From DATAXV01 sp036272915 (GTDB taxonomy: Bacteria; Chloroflexota; Dormibacteria; Dormibacterales; Dormibacteraceae), in NCBI GenBank assembly GCA_036272915.1, contig DATAXV010000205.1, positions 1 to 6,477 of the forward strand: DNA of 6,477 nucleotides, written 5' to 3'. The translations under genes and the position numbers were made by a program. How positions within the stretch are numbered: the first letter of the stretch is position 1; every line of letters starts with the position of its first letter. Positions 5,701-6,477 of this stretch are shown one piece after another. A model generated the notes under the pieces. That model did not search any database and was not told the DNA's origin. It saw nothing but the letters and a program-made list of their open reading frames with translations.

Positions 5701-6477
5701 GGCCACGCCGTCCGTGATCGAGGCGCCGCTGAGCCCGCCATCGTAGCTGGACCCGCCACCACCGCCGCCGGAGCCGGCGAAGGCGCCACCCATCGAATAG
5801 GCCCCTGAGCCGCCGCCACCGCCGCCGAAGTAGCCGCCGCCACCACCACCACCACCGAGCCCGCCGTTGCCGCCCTGGGCGCCGCTGCCGGGACTGCCCG
5901 GGCTCGGGAAGGGGGCCTCTGTCACCGTGGACCCGCTCCCAGCCGGCCCCCCGGCCCCGGGTCCGGATGCCGTACCCGCCCCGCCGCCAACGCCGCCGTT
6001 GAGCGTGTCATAGGCCTGTCCCGTCTGGCCCGGGGATCCGGCGTTGCCGCCGGTGCCGCCGTCGGTGCTGATGAATCCTCCGAAGCCGCCGCCCCCGCCA
6101 CCACCGGCCACGAGCAGCCGGTCCGCCGACGAGTAGCCGTCGGCCGGACTGCGGACGTCACTTGCACCGCCGCCGCTGCCGCCTTGGCCGCTGCCGCTGC
6201 CGCCGCCGCCGAAGCCCGCGGACGCGCCCTGTCCGACGTTGACCTGAAGGAGGGTGCCTGCGGTGACCGGCATGGTCGTCGCGACCTTGGCACCGAGGCC
6301 TCCCGCTGCCGCGTTCGACCCGCTAAACCCGGACTCGGTAGCCCCACCAGCCCCGCCCTCGGCGCCGTAGAGCGTGAAGGCGGCCTGGCTCACGCCCTGG
6401 GGCACGGCCCAGTACTGCGAGCTCCCGGTGTACTTGCAGGTGACCGTCACCGTCGCCGTGCCGCCGCTGACCGTGGC
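2752..6477 (-). CDS. Large secreted or surface protein: glycine-rich domain, nine Ig-like repeats, C-terminal beta-solenoid-like module (5' partial)
   Basis: The frame is open from the right edge to a TGA at 2752-2754, giving 1241 visible residues; the true start and any signal peptide lie outside the window. A GTG at 6450 is in frame, but the upstream codons continue sensibly (ATVSGGTATVTVTC), so it is unlikely to be the start. Order: glycine-rich domain (visible residues about 10-275), nine tandem putative Ig repeats of the He_PIG type (280-1076), then a C-terminal module with G-P repeats and six cysteines (1077-1241). Such architecture is known for extracellular adhesive or matrix proteins. 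No LPXTG motif, C-terminal hydrophobic anchor, catalytic domain or S-layer motif is visible, so release from the cell or non-covalent attachment seems likely. The function is unknown; a role in adhesion is inference from the fold. It is terminated by its own hairpin and looks like a separate transcription unit from the SDR-QueA pair. Confidence 0.88.
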   Translation of the reverse strand, partial: ATVSGGTATVTVTCKYTGSSQYWAVPQGVSQAAFTLYGAEGGAGGATESGFSGSNAAAGGLGAKVATTMPVTAGTLLQVNVGQGASAGFGGGGSGSGQGGSGGGASDVRSPADGYSSADRLLVAGGGGGGGFGGFISTDGGTGGNAGSPGQTGQAYDTLNGGVGGGAGTASGPGAGGPAGSGSTVTEAPFPSPGSPGSGAQGGNGGLGGGGGGGGYFGGGGGGSGAYSMGGAFAGSGGGGGGSSYDGGLSGASITDGVAAPDDAPNGEVVITYTVPATTLQVTTASLPAGLIGSAYSQTLAATGGDTIYSWSVVPGDGSLPVGLSLSSSGVISGTPTAPGDYSFTVQVSDTETPAAVATKSLSIQVQGPLSVTTTALPGAVVASAYSQGLAASGGTTPYSWSVTAGSLPEGLSLSPSGTMSGTPVQPGTFSFTVQVTDSSSPSETATQQLSITVVAALAIDTASLPGATIAVPYDQALAASGGTTPYAWSIVPGSGSLPAGLTLSVSGEISGQPTSAGTFTFTAQVTDSSEPNLSATQPLSITVVAPLAVATTALPGATVGTPYDETLAATGGTSPYTWLVVAGSLPSGLTLSLSGNIGGTPQSAGSSTFTVQVTDSSGRTATQQLSITVLSPLAVVTTSLPGATIGTPYSQNLAATGGTTPYQWSIVPGSGTLPAGLTLSLSGNIGGQPQSTGTFSFTVQVTDSSDPSMTATQQLSITVVAPLVVVTTSLPGAAVGTPYSQNLTATGGTAPYEWSVVAGALPTGMTLSLSGNIGGQPQSTGTFSFTVQVTDASNPALTATQQLSITVVAPLTVVTTSLPGATQGTPYSQNLAAAGGTAPYEWSVVGGSLPTGLTLSLSGNIGGTPQSTGTFSFTVQVTDASNPTLTATQQLSITVVAPLAVATTSLPGATVGSPYSQTLAASGGTAPYEWSVVGGALPTGLTLSLSGTIGGQPQSTGTFSFTVKVTDASNPALTATRQLSIVVVPAPLTITTTSLPGAALGSPYSQTLAASGGTKPYTWSLLSGSLPVGLGLNGSSGVISGTPIVAGTFGFSVQVTDSSTPQMSATQALSIQVGGCQTTVTGTDSKPLAIGAGTTCLQGATIGGPVTVAKGAIVSIVGSKLQGPLTASGSGSLAICSSTVSGPVSVSNTTGPVLLGGGSGCAPDSVAGPITLSGNSGGVQVSGATVNGPVSVTTNTGGTLLSGNHIGGPLGCSGNVPAPTDGGMPNVVSGPASGQCAKLT
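2755..3249 (-). other. C-terminal G-P repeat, cysteine-containing module of the large protein
   Basis: The last 165 residues differ from the Ig repeats. GP dipeptides recur about every 19-26 residues (in GGPVTV, QGPLTA, SGPVSV, AGPITL, NGPVSV, GGPLGC and SGPASG), separated by short Ser/Thr/Val-rich strands and SGN-type turns. This resembles rungs of a beta-solenoid. Six cysteines lie here (visible residues 1077, 1097, 1137, 1162, 1213, 1237). From memory, similar C-termini ending near GQCAKL occur in other actinobacterial Ig-repeat proteins, but I could not search for this. It may act as a stabilising cap or a surface-binding end; that is inference. Confidence 0.6.
3250..5640 (-). repeat. Nine tandem Ig-like (He_PIG-type) coding repeats
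   Basis: In protein order the units are R1 5640-5371, R2 5370-5107, R3 5106-4837, R4 4836-4579, R5 4578-4309, R6 4308-4045, R7 4044-3781, R8 3780-3514 and R9 3513-3250, each 86-90 residues. The consensus runs TTSLPGA, GTPYSQ.LAATGGT.PY.WS, GSLP.GLTLS.SG.I.G.P, GTFSFTVQVTD and ATQQLSITVVAP, typical of putative Ig domains in bacterial surface proteins. R5-R8 are close to identical over long blocks even in DNA: GGTGACCTGGACCGTGAAGG-like segments recur at 3577, 3841, 4105 and 4369, exactly 264 bases apart. R1, R2 and R9 are most diverged. No cysteine occurs in the array. Confidence 0.92.
5641..6459 (-). other. Glycine-rich domain of the large protein (ALK/LTK-type glycine-rich fold likely)
   Basis: This part begins with a strand-like lead, TCKYTGSSQYWAVPQGV then FTLYGAEGGAGG, followed by long glycine runs around GGGASDVRSP and RLLVAGGGGGGGFGG. 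It closes with GGGGGGSSYDGG and NGEVVITYTV. The order of lead, GASDVR, LLVAGGGGG and a final strand matches the glycine-rich domain of bacterial surface proteins and ALK-type receptors (Pfam PF12810, from memory). The glycine runs are coded by imperfect GGN repeats, including a GGT run at about 5841-5856. Its role is probably structural or adhesive. Confidence 0.7.

Noticed and set aside
5200..5808. Plus-strand open frame of 202 codons opposite the Ig repeats.
   Set aside because: It is the antisense of the repeat region, and its Gly/Arg/Ala-rich product reflects repeat codon composition.

Overview
The window is very GC-rich (roughly 70% by eye), with strong G/C preference at third codon positions and long open shadow frames. 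Gene content and protein style suggest an actinobacterium: NmrA-like and classical SDR enzymes, a divergent QueA-like protein, and a secreted protein with Ig-like repeats and a C-terminal G-P-rich module ending in GQCAKLT. I cannot name a genus. The right edge cuts through a gene, and the left edge may do so too.

Layout from left to right. (1) Bases 162-854 (+) encode an NmrA-like atypical SDR. Its N-terminal glycine-rich nucleotide-binding strand is missing, although the frame stays open back to base 3. (2) Convergent to it, with 18 bases between the stop codons, is a minus-strand pair: a classical SDR (2641-1904) followed by a QueA-family protein (1907-873). The two overlap by four bases (ATGA), which indicates translational coupling. 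(3) A 110-base intergenic region (2642-2751) holds a strong Rho-independent terminator on the minus strand that ends the gene to its right. (4) Bases 2752-6477 (-) are one very long, 5'-incomplete gene for a presumably secreted protein. It has a glycine-rich domain, nine tandem putative Ig-like (He_PIG type) repeats of 86-90 residues, and a cysteine-containing C-terminal module that looks like a beta-solenoid.

The SDR and QueA-like proteins probably act in one process, because they are tightly coupled. The QueA-like protein lacks several canonical family motifs, so its product may not be epoxyqueuosine-tRNA. The large protein is a separate transcription unit, likely at the cell surface or outside the cell. 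No tRNA, rRNA, CRISPR array, insertion sequence or phage gene was seen. The most interesting points are the divergent QueA-SDR pair, the internal history of the nine-repeat array, the all-cysteine C-terminal module, and the broken N-terminus of the first gene.
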